Source: Steroidobacteraceae bacterium (GTDB lineage: Bacteria; Pseudomonadota; Gammaproteobacteria; Steroidobacterales; Steroidobacteraceae). From it: a DNA stretch of 64,000 nucleotides. The translations under genes and the position numbers were made by a program. The notes under the pieces are model-generated. The model did not search any database. It was given only the letters and a program-made list of their open reading frames with translations, and was not told where the DNA came from. Positions 27,290 to 35,917 of the stretch are shown here, one piece after another. Within the stretch, counting starts at the first letter, position 1, and each line of letters begins with the position of its first letter. The stretch lies in assembly GCA_027531255.1 (NCBI GenBank), contig JAPZRU010000005.1:62001-126000 (forward strand), given 5' to 3'.

Positions 27290-28864
27290 TCAGCCCGTCC
27301 GCGGATCCCGAAACGCGACCGCCCGTCCCTCGCCGGCCTCCAGCGCGTCGAGCGCCGTCTCGACCGCGTGCACTGCGCGCGAGTTCGCGACGCGCCGGAA
27401 CGGCCCGCCCTCGGCGAGCGGCCGCGGCGCCGCGAAGATGGCGCGCTGCTCGAGCAGGCGGCGCGCGTCGGCGACGAAACCCTCGGGGGCCTCACCGTCG
27501 CCGGGCAGGTAGCCCGCGACCTCGACCGGATCGGCATCGGTGCCGAAGTCCACGAGCAGCAGTGCGCCCGCGTGGTCGCGGTGCTCCAGCACTTCGATGC
27601 GCGGCGCACCGGCGCGTTCCTTGCGGTGGGTCCACAGCGCCTCGCCGCCGAGTTCGACGATCTCGCCCGCGATGGCCGCGAATCGCACCGCCGCACCCTC
27701 TTCCGCGCGCGGGTCGAGCAGCCGGATCTCCTCGTACGCGGCGAGGGTCTCGGCGGAGGCCTCGCCGAGCAGGTTCGTCGTCAATTCCCGCACGTCCGCG
27801 GTGTGTTCGAGCCCCAGTGCGCGGCCGAGCCGTGCCATCGCCGCCGCCACGTCCAGCGGCTCGAGATCCGAGAGCCGCCCGTCGAGACCGCCCACGATGG
27901 CCTCCGGCATGCGCGAAGCGAGCAGCCGGTAGGCCGCCCCGAAGAAGCGGCCGGCGTCGAACGCCTCCTCGTCCGGCGCGAGCGCGCCGAGCACGGCGGC
28001 GTGCCCGTCGTCGAACAGGCGCAGCACGACGGTGGCCGTGGGATCGTGGCGATAGGCCCAGACCTCGTAGCTGTCCGGAAGATCCGGCGCGGAGCCGTGC
28101 GGCTGCGGCACGCCGGACAGCACGTCGAGCGCGAGCGCACGGAACGACACGCGCTCGTCGGGCCCGAAGTCGTCGGGCGCCTGCGCCGCTTCAGCCGCCG
28201 CACCGGCAGCACTGGCGGCCGCGACGGCCGAAGCCTCGGCACCGGCCTGCTGGTCGGCCGCGTCGCGCACACTCGCCGGCAGGCCGCCGTGGTCGTCGGA
28301 GACCGACTGCGCGAGCGCGGCGATCGCGCCGGCGGTCTGCGCGGTCGCGAGCGCCTGCAGTGCCTCGAGCGGCCCGAACTCGATCCGCGCCGGCGCCGGC
28401 CCCGCATCGATCGCCTCGTCGTCCTCGGCATCCTCGGCGTCGAGATCCGCGTCGTCGCGCTGGCCGCGCGCCGCGAAATCCCCGGACTCGAGGTCGGCCG
28501 CGTCGGCGAGGTCGGCGTGCCGCGCATCGCCGTCGGTCGCCTGCAGGTAACGTTCGAGCAGTCCTCGCACTTCGCCGAGCAGCGCGCGCTGCCGCGCCGC
28601 GTCCGCGACGGGCACCAGCCCGTCGTGCGTCGCGACCGCCGCGTGCAGCCGTTCGATCACGCTGCCGTCGTCGTCGAGCCCCGCGGGCACGTACACCGCG
28701 TGCAGCGACTCCGCCAGTTCCTCGGGGAAGAACTTCACCACCGCCGCGCCGGGCACGTCTTCGGCGGTGAACACCTGCAGGTCGAGCGACTCCGCCCTCC
28801 CGGATTCGCCGAGCGCCTGACGGATCAGGCGGTGGAACACGTCGAAAGGCAGCGTCGCGCTCAA
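27290..28864 (-). CDS. Large acidic orphan protein, 524 aa
   Basis: No family recognised. Soluble, no signal peptide. The N-terminal ~110 residues (FDVFHRLIRQALGESGRAES) are followed by a strongly acidic stretch (DLDAEDAEDDEAIDAGPAP) and an alanine-rich low-complexity segment near residues 200 to 225. A second globular region runs from about 235 to the end (SYEVWAYRHDPTATVVLRLF, ALLLVDFGTDADPVEVAGY). The two halves could be divergent copies of one fold. The start is TTG with GAGG upstream. Divergent from the zinc-ribbon gene, with 71 bases between them. Confidence 0.65.
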   Translation of the reverse strand: MSATLPFDVFHRLIRQALGESGRAESLDLQVFTAEDVPGAAVVKFFPEELAESLHAVYVPAGLDDDGSVIERLHAAVATHDGLVPVADAARQRALLGEVRGLLERYLQATDGDARHADLADAADLESGDFAARGQRDDADLDAEDAEDDEAIDAGPAPARIEFGPLEALQALATAQTAGAIAALAQSVSDDHGGLPASVRDAADQQAGAEASAVAAASAAGAAAEAAQAPDDFGPDERVSFRALALDVLSGVPQPHGSAPDLPDSYEVWAYRHDPTATVVLRLFDDGHAAVLGALAPDEEAFDAGRFFGAAYRLLASRMPEAIVGGLDGRLSDLEPLDVAAAMARLGRALGLEHTADVRELTTNLLGEASAETLAAYEEIRLLDPRAEEGAAVRFAAIAGEIVELGGEALWTHRKERAGAPRIEVLEHRDHAGALLLVDFGTDADPVEVAGYLPGDGEAPEGFVADARRLLEQRAIFAAPRPLAEGGPFRRVANSRAVHAVETALDALEAGEGRAVAFRDPRTG

Positions 28865-28897
28865 GCCGGGACCTCGGGAACGATCGGAGGCGCACAG

Positions 28898-28928
28898 TTT
28901 ACAGGGGGCGGCGCGCCTACTGTATATT
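28898..28928 (+). promoter_or_regulatory. Promoter placing a leaderless start on the zinc-ribbon gene
   Basis: TTTACA (28898-28903) and TATATT (28923-28928), 19 bases apart, resemble a sigma-70 promoter. The -10 ends 7 bases before the ATG at 28936, so transcription would begin at or next to the A of the start codon. Confidence 0.5.
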
Positions 28929-28935
28929 CATCCAT

Positions 28936-29172
28936 ATGCCGTTCCGTTGCCCCCTCTGCGGAAGCACTTCCTTCGGGCCCGTCACGGTGCGGCGCCGGGA
29001 CGGCTCGCTCTATCTCTCGAGCCTGCGCCAGTGCGCCGGCTGCTCGATCGTCTTCACCGACCCGGAGCGGCTGTCGAAGAGCGAACCGCCGCCCACGCCG
29101 AACGCGCCGCCGCTGCCACCGGACTTCCGCCGCCTGTGGCAAACGCCCAAGCGTGAATCGGGAGAGCCCTGA
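28936..29172 (+). CDS. Small zinc-ribbon protein
   Basis: 78-aa protein with a zinc ribbon: CPLCGSTSFG at residues 5 to 8 and CAGCSIVF about 27 residues later. The C-terminal third is proline-rich (SEPPPTPNAPPLPPDFRRLW). No Shine-Dalgarno precedes the ATG, and the -10-like TATATT is adjacent, so translation is probably leaderless. Function unknown; nucleic-acid or protein binding are possible. Confidence 0.7.
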   Translation: MPFRCPLCGSTSFGPVTVRRRDGSLYLSSLRQCAGCSIVFTDPERLSKSEPPPTPNAPPLPPDFRRLWQTPKRESGEP

Positions 29173-29260
29173 ATGCCCCGCAGGTGTGTCGCCGTTCACC
29201 GTCGGTCCGGCGCGTCGCCGGCACGCTCGGGCCCGCACTCGCACCCGGAGGAACCCTCGC

Positions 29261-29554
29261 ATGATCCGAGTCGGTGACGTCATCCTCTACGACCGCCCGC
29301 AGGAGATTCCGTGCGAGCGGGACGACGGATTGATCGGCACCGTGATCACGCCGACGCCGTGGCGCACGCGCTTCGCGTGGTACCCGCTGCGTGCCGTGGT
29401 CAACGAGAACACGCGCCGCCGCCACGGCTGGGTCTGGCTGAAGCGCGTCGAATGGCGCCGGCACTTCGGCTCGCGGCGCGGCGAGTCAGTGCTGGAGGTG
29501 CGCGTCCTTCACCGGCCGGCGAAGGCGCTGACGCGCGCGACCTCGGAGACCTGA
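29261..29554 (+). CDS. Hypothetical protein, 97 aa
   Basis: Unrecognised small basic protein beginning MIRVGDVILYDRPQEIPCER and rich in Arg and Trp (ENTRRRHGWVWLKRVEWRRH). A strong ribosome site, GGAGGAA, precedes the ATG at 29261. The basic, aromatic composition would suit nucleic-acid binding, but there is no domain evidence. Follows the zinc-ribbon gene by 88 bases. Confidence 0.6.
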   Translation: MIRVGDVILYDRPQEIPCERDDGLIGTVITPTPWRTRFAWYPLRAVVNENTRRRHGWVWLKRVEWRRHFGSRRGESVLEVRVLHRPAKALTRATSET

Positions 29555-29578
29555 GGCACGCCGGCCGGGCCGTCCGGA

Positions 29579-30247
29579 TCAGCGCCCGCCGACCGGCCCC
29601 GCCTCGATCGTCTCCGTCGGTGGGGGCTGCACGAGCGCGGCGGCCTCGGCCGTCGTGCCGTAGAGCCACTGCTCGACGTCCGCGCGCTCGATCGACACCA
29701 CCGATCGCTTGTCCTGCTCGTCCGGCCCGGACTTCGGGTCGGGCTTGTGCATCCGGCGCATCAGCGGATGCGCGTCCGCGTTCACCGTCAGCATCGTGTA
29801 GCTCTCGTGGACTTCGCCCGTCGCGCGGTCCGTCCACGCGTTCCACAGGCCGGCGAGGCCCCACGGCTCGCCGTCACGGCGGGCGAAGCGCCACCAGACG
29901 TTGCGGCCCGTCTCCCAGTTCGGCTCATCGAACGACTGCGCCGGGACGATGCAGCGCTGCCCGCGCGCCCACGGCGCCTCGTACGACGCCTTCGTCGTGA
30001 TCTCCTCGAAGCGCGCGTTGAACGTCGAGTAGGCGACGCGCGGCTCCTTCGCGAAGAACGGGATCAGGCCCCACGCGCCGATCACCGGCTCGAGCGCGGG
30101 CAGCGTCTCGTGGACCGCGCGGCGGATGAACGGACCGGGCGCCCGGGGAAACACGCCGACGGGATCCCAGGGCGGCATCTGGCCCGGCCGCAGTTGCCAG
30201 AAGCGTTCGATCGCGGCCGCCGACGGAGTCAGGTAGCGAGTGCACAT
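29579..30247 (-). CDS. Abasic-site DNA-protein crosslinker (HMCES/YedK, SRAP domain)
   Basis: 222-aa SRAP-domain protein that covalently traps abasic sites in single-stranded DNA through its N-terminal cysteine. It starts MCTRYLTPS, so Cys2 becomes the catalytic residue after Met removal. Other family sites are the Asn in TFNARFEEI, the Glu-containing RCIVPAQSFDEPNWETG, and the His in LTVNADAHPLMRRMHKPDP. Normal length. DNA-repair role known for the family. Confidence 0.93.
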   Translation of the reverse strand: MCTRYLTPSAAAIERFWQLRPGQMPPWDPVGVFPRAPGPFIRRAVHETLPALEPVIGAWGLIPFFAKEPRVAYSTFNARFEEITTKASYEAPWARGQRCIVPAQSFDEPNWETGRNVWWRFARRDGEPWGLAGLWNAWTDRATGEVHESYTMLTVNADAHPLMRRMHKPDPKSGPDEQDKRSVVSIERADVEQWLYGTTAEAAALVQPPPTETIEAGPVGGR

Positions 30248-30649
30248 CGCCCGTGCAGCCTATGCGAAGCCCTGACCTCACCCGGCGGGCATGGTGCAGG
30301 TTCGTTTGCGCGGTGCACCGGGCGAAGCGCGCCGGAGCGCCGAGGGACCGACCCACCGATGATGCGTGGATTGCGATTAATCGCTTCAGTCTGTCTCTGC
30401 CGCACCACAACGAGTCCGCTGCGGCTATAAACGAACTGCAGTGAGGCTTCGCTGCGCCGACCTCGGATCGACCGGATGTTCCCCCCGTCCGGTCGATCCG
30501 GGGCGGTTCCTCCGGGGCGGCCCTCGCGACCGCCCCACTTCTCCTTCCGCTCCGTGCGGAGCCCGGTTTCGGGCCCGGCCGCCGTCCCGCCCTCGAGTCT
30601 TCGTTCTCGGGTTCGTCCGGTCGGGACGGCGCCGGTGCCCACCACGGGC
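30248..30649. ncRNA. Structured intergenic region, possible small RNA
   Basis: 402 bases without a convincing gene. A perfect 12-bp stem GGATCGACCGGA / TCCGGTCGATCC (30465-30476 with 30488-30499) can extend to about 16 bp. It is followed by GGGGCGGT/ACCGCCCC (30500-30507 with 30530-30537), which would compete with its base, the tetraloop hairpin GCCCGGTTTCGGGC (30561-30574), and GCCGTCCCG/CGGGACGGC (30581-30589 with 30622-30630) enclosing a further small hairpin. TATAAA at 30426 lies just before the first stem. GC-rich DNA folds easily, so RNA status is tentative and the strand is not settled. Confidence 0.35.
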
Positions 30650-31453
30650 CTACGGCGACGGCTGCCGCGGCGGGCCCGGGAAGAACGCGTTCGTGCGTCG
30701 CACGTAGTCCCGGTAGGCGGGCCGCCGCTCGCCGATGTCCTTCTCGAGCAGCGCCACGCCCGAGACGCGCAGCAGCAGCACGGACATGATCGCGGGCCCG
30801 ATCACGCTCCACCAGCCGCCGGCCGAGAGCGCGATCAGGAAGAACCCCCACCACACGCAGAAGTCGCCGAAGTAGTTCGGATGGCGCGTGTAGCGCCAGA
30901 AGCCGCGGTCCATCACCTGGCCGCGATTCGCCGGGTTCGCCTTGAAGCGTGCGAGCTGCCAGTCGCCGCCCGCCTCGAACACGAAGCCGACCAGCCACAG
31001 CGCGGCGCCGAGCCAGTCGAGCCAGCCGAGCGGCGTCGCCGCGCCGATACCGGCAAGCAGCGGCAGCGAGACGATCCACGCGAGCACCGCCTGGAAGCCG
31101 AACACGATGTAGAGGCTCTTGAACTCGAAGTTCGGCTCGTTGTTGGCGCGGATCTGCCGATAGCGAAAGTCCTCGCCGTGCCCGTGGTTGCGCCAGCCGA
31201 TGTAGGCCGCGAGCCGCAGCGACCAGAGGCCCACGAGCAGGAGCACGAGCCACGCGCGCTCGCCGAGCGCCCCGTCGCCGGCGACGGAGTAGGTGATCGC
31301 GGCCAGCAGGAACATCAGCGACCACATGACGTCGACGATGCTGACGTTCCGCAGCGGCAGGCTGACGAGCCAGCCGGCGAAGCCGAACGCGAGCAGCACG
31401 CCGAGCGCGGCGAGCCACGCGGCGACAACGGGCGGTAGCGCGACTTCAGGCAC
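30650..31453 (-). CDS. DUF1295 membrane protein (steroid-reductase-like fold)
   Basis: 267-aa inner-membrane protein with about seven helices. The C-terminal block RGFWRYTRHPNYFGDFCVWW is the cofactor-binding motif of the DUF1295/isoprenylcysteine methyltransferase/5-alpha-reductase superfamily. DUF1295 genes often sit in lipid-modification clusters with cyclopropane synthase and DUF2878 genes; only the DUF2878 partner is present here, 6 bases upstream. A role in lipid chemistry is inferred from that context. Confidence 0.87.
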   Translation of the reverse strand: MPEVALPPVVAAWLAALGVLLAFGFAGWLVSLPLRNVSIVDVMWSLMFLLAAITYSVAGDGALGERAWLVLLLVGLWSLRLAAYIGWRNHGHGEDFRYRQIRANNEPNFEFKSLYIVFGFQAVLAWIVSLPLLAGIGAATPLGWLDWLGAALWLVGFVFEAGGDWQLARFKANPANRGQVMDRGFWRYTRHPNYFGDFCVWWGFFLIALSAGGWWSVIGPAIMSVLLLRVSGVALLEKDIGERRPAYRDYVRRTNAFFPGPPRQPSP

Positions 31454-31459
31454 GGGGCG

Positions 31460-32035
31460 TCACTTCGTCGGGGGGCGGGCGGCGGCTGGGGCTTCCGGGG
31501 CGAAGCCGTTCCAGCGCGTCGCGAGCCAGGCGAGCGCGGGAATCAGGAGCGCGTAGCCGACGCCCTGCACCACCAGCAGCGTCGGCATCGCCATGGTCTC
31601 GATCGCACCGAGCCGCACGCCGGCGAAGTACGACAGCGGTCCGCCGACGGCGCCGATCGCCGCCGCGACCCACGGCCGGCCCTTGAGCCAGCCGAGCGAG
31701 AGATTCATCGTGGTCGCGAACATCGCCCACAGCGCCACCATCCACGCCGGCACGAGGCCGGGCGCGAGTCCCGCGCCCGCGTAGCTGACGATGCCGGTCG
31801 CCATCACCGCGCTGTCCCACGCGAGACCGAGGCCGCACGCCGTCGCGACGAGCCGCAGTTCCGGCCCGCGCCGCGGCGCCATCGCGAGGTGGATCGCGAG
31901 CACCGCGCCCGCAGCCGCGAGCCCGATCGTGGAGCGGCCGGCCGCGGCCGACAGCACGCAGACGAGCCACGCCGCCTCGAAGGCGACGAAGTTCCAGATC
32001 TTGACGAGCAGCGGCTTCGAGCGGAGCACGGTCAT
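31460..32035 (-). CDS. DUF2878 membrane protein
   Basis: 191-aa inner-membrane protein with about six helices (IWNFVAFEAAWLVCVLSAA, GLAAAGAVLAIHLAMAP, MNLSLGWLKGRPWVAAAIGA). It matches DUF2878, a family without known activity usually coded beside DUF1295 and cyclopropane-fatty-acid genes. The ATG at 32035 gives the hydrophobic N-terminus. Stop and DUF1295 start are 6 bases apart, so one operon. Confidence 0.75.
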   Translation of the reverse strand: MTVLRSKPLLVKIWNFVAFEAAWLVCVLSAAAGRSTIGLAAAGAVLAIHLAMAPRRGPELRLVATACGLGLAWDSAVMATGIVSYAGAGLAPGLVPAWMVALWAMFATTMNLSLGWLKGRPWVAAAIGAVGGPLSYFAGVRLGAIETMAMPTLLVVQGVGYALLIPALAWLATRWNGFAPEAPAAARPPTK

Positions 32036-32127
32036 GGTTCCGGATTCGGCAGTCCGCGGCGGACCGGATTCATGCGCCATCATCCCACGCCGGAGCGGCG
32101 CACGCCGGGGTAGTCCCGCCGGTCCCT

Positions 32128-32133
32128 TACAAT
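32128..32133 (+). promoter_or_regulatory. -10 hexamer adjacent to the start of the SDR fusion gene
   Basis: TACAAT in CCCTTACAATGGGCCGATG ends 6 bases before the ATG at 32140. With no ribosome site present, a leaderless transcript is likely. No clear -35. Confidence 0.45.
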
Positions 32134-32139
32134 GGGCCG

Positions 32140-33765
32140 ATGACGTCTTCGCCACTCGACCCCACCGAACCGTTCGGCGCCGACGACCTCGCCGCCTGCC
32201 TGCGCGTGCTGCGCGCGATCGAGGCGGATCGCGGGCAGCTGGCCCAGCTCACGCAGGAGCAGCGCCGGGAGCTGCTGATGCTCGCGGGGCTCGTCGCGAA
32301 GCCGGAGCGCCACGACCTCGTGCGGATGGCGAAGGCCTTTCGGCGGGCGGAGCGCCGGCAGGCGCGCGAGCAGGACCGGCTGGCCATCGAGCAGTCCGGC
32401 CTGCGGGTCCAGCGTCGTGCAGCGATCTACTCCCCCCTCTGGCTACCGCCGCCCGAGACCGGGCCGGAGCCGGAGCGTCCGCGCCTGCGGGACGCTCGCT
32501 CGTGCTACGTGTGCAAGCGCCACTACCGCGAGGTGCACCGCTACTACGACTCCCTGTGTCCCGAGTGCGGCGACTTCAACTACGCGAAGCGGGAGCAGAC
32601 GGCGGATCTCCGCGGCCAGTACGCGCTGGTGACCGGCGCACGCGTCAAGATCGGCTTCCAGGCTGCGCTGAAGCTGCTGCGCGCGGGTGGCCACGTGATC
32701 GTCACCACGCGGTTCCCGGTGGACGCCGCGGAGCGCTACGCGCGCGAACCGGACTACGGCGACTGGCACGACCGCCTGCAGATCCACGGGCTCGACCTCC
32801 GTCACACGCCGAGCGTGGAGCTGTTCGCCCGCTTCCTCGCGGAGCGCCTGCCTCGCCTCGATCACATCCTCAACAACGCCTGCCAGACGGTGCGGCGGCC
32901 GCCGGGCTTCTTCCGGCACCTCGTCGAACGCGAAGTGCAGCCGCTGGCGGCGCTGCCGGCGGAGTGGCGCGGCCCGCTCGCGCAGCACGACGAGTTGCGG
33001 CACGAACTGGAGTCCGCCGCCGCGCGTGCGCTGTCCGGGGCGCCGGCGCAGGTGCCGATCGACCGCACGTCCCGCGACGCGGTGGCCGGCAGCGGCGCGC
33101 GCGACGGCGACGTGACCGGCGGCGAGCTCGCTCTCACCGCCCTGCGCGTGCACGCCGAGGGCCTCGTGAGGAGCGCCGCCCTCTCCCAGCGCCGCTACCT
33201 CGACGACGACTTCCGCGACGGCGAAGCGCTTTTCCCCACGGGCCGCTACGACGAAGACCTGCAGCAGGTGGATCTGCGCGAGGTGAACAGCTGGCGCCTG
33301 CGGCTGCACGAAGTGCAGACGCCGGAGCTCCTCGAGGTGCACCTCGTCAACGCGATCGCGCCCTACATCCTGAATGCACGGCTGAAGCCGCTGATGCTGC
33401 GCACCGGCGGGCGGCACATGCACGTCGTCAACGTGTCCGCTATGGAGGGGCAGTTCTACCGCACCACCAAGACGGACAAGCATCCGCACACGAACATGGC
33501 CAAGGCCGCGCTCAACATGATGACCCGCACGAGTGCGCCCGACTACGTGAAGGACGGCATCCACATGAACGCGGTCGACACCGGCTGGGTCACCGACGAG
33601 GACCCCGCGGTCCACGCGGCGCGCAAGGCGGAGCTCGGGTTCGCGCCGCCGCTGGACGTGCTCGACGGCGCGGCGCGCATCGTGGATCCGATCTTCTCGG
33701 GCCTGAACACCGGCACGCACGCGTGGGGCCAGTTCCTGAAGGACTACAAGCCGGCACCCTGGTGA
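32140..33765 (+). CDS. SDR oxidoreductase with N-terminal zinc ribbon and altered active site
   Basis: 541-aa protein in three parts: a helical N-terminus (residues 1-120, Arg/Gln-rich around RRAERRQAREQDRL), a zinc ribbon with CYVC at 122-125 and CPEC at 140-143, and a Rossmann SDR domain from about 155 (YALVTGARVKIGFQAALKLL). NNAC follows (DHILNNACQT), and catalytic-type Ser433 is in VVNVSAMEG. Where SDRs have Tyr-x-x-x-Lys, the sequence is Thr451-Asn-Met-Ala-Lys455. A separate Tyr440-x3-Lys444 lies just before and could substitute. An insert of about 100 residues interrupts the domain. Function unknown. Confidence 0.82.
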   Translation: MTSSPLDPTEPFGADDLAACLRVLRAIEADRGQLAQLTQEQRRELLMLAGLVAKPERHDLVRMAKAFRRAERRQAREQDRLAIEQSGLRVQRRAAIYSPLWLPPPETGPEPERPRLRDARSCYVCKRHYREVHRYYDSLCPECGDFNYAKREQTADLRGQYALVTGARVKIGFQAALKLLRAGGHVIVTTRFPVDAAERYAREPDYGDWHDRLQIHGLDLRHTPSVELFARFLAERLPRLDHILNNACQTVRRPPGFFRHLVEREVQPLAALPAEWRGPLAQHDELRHELESAAARALSGAPAQVPIDRTSRDAVAGSGARDGDVTGGELALTALRVHAEGLVRSAALSQRRYLDDDFRDGEALFPTGRYDEDLQQVDLREVNSWRLRLHEVQTPELLEVHLVNAIAPYILNARLKPLMLRTGGRHMHVVNVSAMEGQFYRTTKTDKHPHTNMAKAALNMMTRTSAPDYVKDGIHMNAVDTGWVTDEDPAVHAARKAELGFAPPLDVLDGAARIVDPIFSGLNTGTHAWGQFLKDYKPAPW

Positions 33766-33769
33766 GGGC

Positions 33770-34822
33770 ATGATGCGGGCTCCGCGACCGATGCAGGAGC
33801 CCGCCGTGGCTGCGAAGACCGTCTCCCGCCGCAAGACCGCCGGCCGCACGCCCGGCGAGCTCTACCCGCCCATCGATCCGTACCGCACCGGCTACCTGCG
33901 CGTGTCCGACGTGCACCGCCTCTACTTCGAGGAGAGCGGCAACCCGAAGGGCAAGCCGGTCGTGTTCCTGCACGGCGGTCCGGGCGGCGGCACGGATCCG
34001 AAGATGCGGCGCTTCTTCGACCCGCGGAGGTACCGCATCGTGCTGTTCGACCAGCGCGGCTGCGGACGCTCGAAGCCGCACGCCAGCCTCGTCGACAACA
34101 CCACGTGGCACCTGGTCGACGACATCGAGCGCCTGCGCGAGCACCTCGGCATCGAACGCTGGCAGGTGTTCGGCGGCAGCTGGGGCTCGACGCTCGCGCT
34201 CGCCTACGCGCAGAAGCACCCTTCGCGCGTCACCGAACTGGTGCTGCGCGGGATCTTCCTGTGTCGCCGGCAGGAGATCGACTGGTTCTACCAGGATCCT
34301 CACGGCGCGGGCGCGCTGTTCCCGGACCGCTGGGACGAGTACGTCGCGCCGATCCCGCCGCGCGAGCGCGGCGACATGGTGCGCGCCTACTACAGGCGGC
34401 TGACCAGCCGCAGCCGGGCCGTGATGCAGCGGGCCGCGTCCGCGTGGTCGCTGTGGGAAGGCGCGACCAGCTACCTGCGGACCACGGAGGAGGACCTGAA
34501 GCGCTTCCGCTCGGCGAAGTTCACCGCCGCGTTCGCGCGCATCGAGTGCCACTACTTCATCAACGGCGCGTTCTTCGACGAGGACGGGCAGCTGCTGCGC
34601 GACGTCGGGCGCGTGCGGAAGATCCCCGCGGTGATCGTGCAGGGCCGCTACGACGTCGTCTGCCCGATGCGCTCCGCCTGGGAACTGGCCAAGGCCTGGC
34701 CCGAGGCCGAACTGCGCGTGGTGCCGGACGCGGGCCACTCGGCCAACGAACCCGGCATCACGGCGGAGCTGGTGCGCGCGACGGATGCGTTCGCGCGTCG
34801 TGCGCCGGAGCGCTCGCGCTGA
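33770..34822 (+). CDS. pip: Prolyl aminopeptidase (proline iminopeptidase)
   Basis: 350-aa alpha/beta hydrolase that removes N-terminal proline from peptides. Motifs: oxyanion HGGPGGGTDP, FDQRGCGRSKPH, nucleophile Ser in GGSWGSTLALAYAQ, Asp in VQGRYDVVCP and His in PDAGHSANEPG. About 30 extra residues precede the family N-terminus (LYPPIDPYRTGYLRV), so the true start may be the second or third Met. Four bases separate it from the SDR gene stop, so it is probably cotranscribed. Cytoplasmic. Confidence 0.94.
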   Translation: MMRAPRPMQEPAVAAKTVSRRKTAGRTPGELYPPIDPYRTGYLRVSDVHRLYFEESGNPKGKPVVFLHGGPGGGTDPKMRRFFDPRRYRIVLFDQRGCGRSKPHASLVDNTTWHLVDDIERLREHLGIERWQVFGGSWGSTLALAYAQKHPSRVTELVLRGIFLCRRQEIDWFYQDPHGAGALFPDRWDEYVAPIPPRERGDMVRAYYRRLTSRSRAVMQRAASAWSLWEGATSYLRTTEEDLKRFRSAKFTAAFARIECHYFINGAFFDEDGQLLRDVGRVRKIPAVIVQGRYDVVCPMRSAWELAKAWPEAELRVVPDAGHSANEPGITAELVRATDAFARRAPERSR

Positions 34823-34901
34823 ACGGCACGGGGCGACGACGCGCGGGGCGCCGCCGGGGCACGCGCAGCGCGGCGGCACGCCGGGCGCGGTGGCGGCGGC
34901 C

Positions 34902-35675
34902 TCAGGTCGGCCGCAGCGAAACGACACTCGAGCCCGCGCCGGGCAGCCGGTCCCGCTCCGTCACACCCAGCAGCCGCAGCAGCTGCTCCGGCAGCACCGG
35001 CTCGCAGCGCAGCCCGGGCGAGAGTCCCGGTTGCACCCGCTCGCGGACGAACTCGGGCAGCGTCGCGTCGAGCGTAAGCCAGTAGCGGCAGTCGGCGAGC
35101 TCGGCCGACCAGAGATGGAAGAGCTGGGCGAGGCGGTCGCCCTGCACGCGCGCGGCGAGCTGCCCGAAGCGCTCGGCGGAACGAATGGGCGCGGACTCGT
35201 CCGACGCCGGCGGTTCGTCGAACGGCAGAACTTCGCGGCCGCCCTCGGCATGCCTCAGCTTCGCGCAGAGGCGCGCCAGCGCGCCGGCCTGCGCGTCGCC
35301 GCGAAACACGTCGTCACCGAGCATGCTGCGGTCGATCGCGGGCGGAATCGTCGTGAGCGGCACGTCCCCGACGAGTTCGCGCCACGTCCCACGCCACCGC
35401 TCGGCATCCGTCGCGGGCGGCTCGAACTCGACGTAGCTGCAGAGTACCAGCGCGCCTTCACGAGCCAGCCGCCCGATCGTGACGAGCGCCGCGCGCTCGA
35501 TCAGCGTGACGAGGTTGGCGGACCCGGCCGCTCGTGCGCGCATGAACCGGGGCCTCCCGGACCCTTTCCCGGCGAACCGCGCGGGCGGCGGCGGCGCGAG
35601 GTCCATGCGCTCCATGGCCGCGAGGTCGACCAGCACGCGCTCCGGCCGGCGCGATGGACTCCCGGCGTCGCTCAT
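34902..35675 (-). CDS. Hypothetical protein, 257 aa
   Basis: No family recognised. Begins MSDAGSPSRRPERVLVDLAA and contains RSMLGDDVFRGDAQAGALAR and LFHLWSAELADCRYWLTLDA. Soluble, no signal peptide. Its ATG overlaps the stop of the next upstream gene (ATGA). Third gene of an apparently cotranscribed orphan trio. Convergent with pip. Confidence 0.6.
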   Translation of the reverse strand: MSDAGSPSRRPERVLVDLAAMERMDLAPPPPARFAGKGSGRPRFMRARAAGSANLVTLIERAALVTIGRLAREGALVLCSYVEFEPPATDAERWRGTWRELVGDVPLTTIPPAIDRSMLGDDVFRGDAQAGALARLCAKLRHAEGGREVLPFDEPPASDESAPIRSAERFGQLAARVQGDRLAQLFHLWSAELADCRYWLTLDATLPEFVRERVQPGLSPGLRCEPVLPEQLLRLLGVTERDRLPGAGSSVVSLRPT

Positions 35676-35908
35676 CCGGGATGCCGGGGGCCGCGCATCG
35701 ATTCGACCACGCGCGCACGGAGCTGCTCGAGCAGGCGCGCGTCGGCGCCCGCGGGGTCGATACCCGCCGCATCGAGGAGATCGCGGGTGAACTCGTCGGG
35801 ATCGCTCGCGCGCATACGCTCGAGTCGTGCCCGCGCGGTGTCGGAAAGCCGGAAGCCGAGGTGGCTCGCCAGCCGATCGAGCAGTCGCCTCACGTCGTCG
35901 GGCTGCAA
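35672..35908 (-). CDS. Hypothetical protein, 78 aa
   Basis: Small, probably helical, charged protein (RRLLDRLASHLGFRLSDTAR, ARLLEQLRARVVESMRG). TTG start; no strong ribosome site. The stop overlaps the start of the 257-aa gene in ATGA and the start lies 9 bases after a 46-aa gene, so all three look cotranscribed and coupled. Function unknown. Confidence 0.5.
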   Translation of the reverse strand: MQPDDVRRLLDRLASHLGFRLSDTARARLERMRASDPDEFTRDLLDAAGIDPAGADARLLEQLRARVVESMRGPRHPG

Positions 35909-35917
35909 TCGGGGAGC

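Noticed and set aside
30465-30499. Perfect hairpin as a Rho-independent terminator for yedK or the DUF1295 gene
   Set aside because: No T-tract on either strand, and it lies before, not after, both neighbouring genes.
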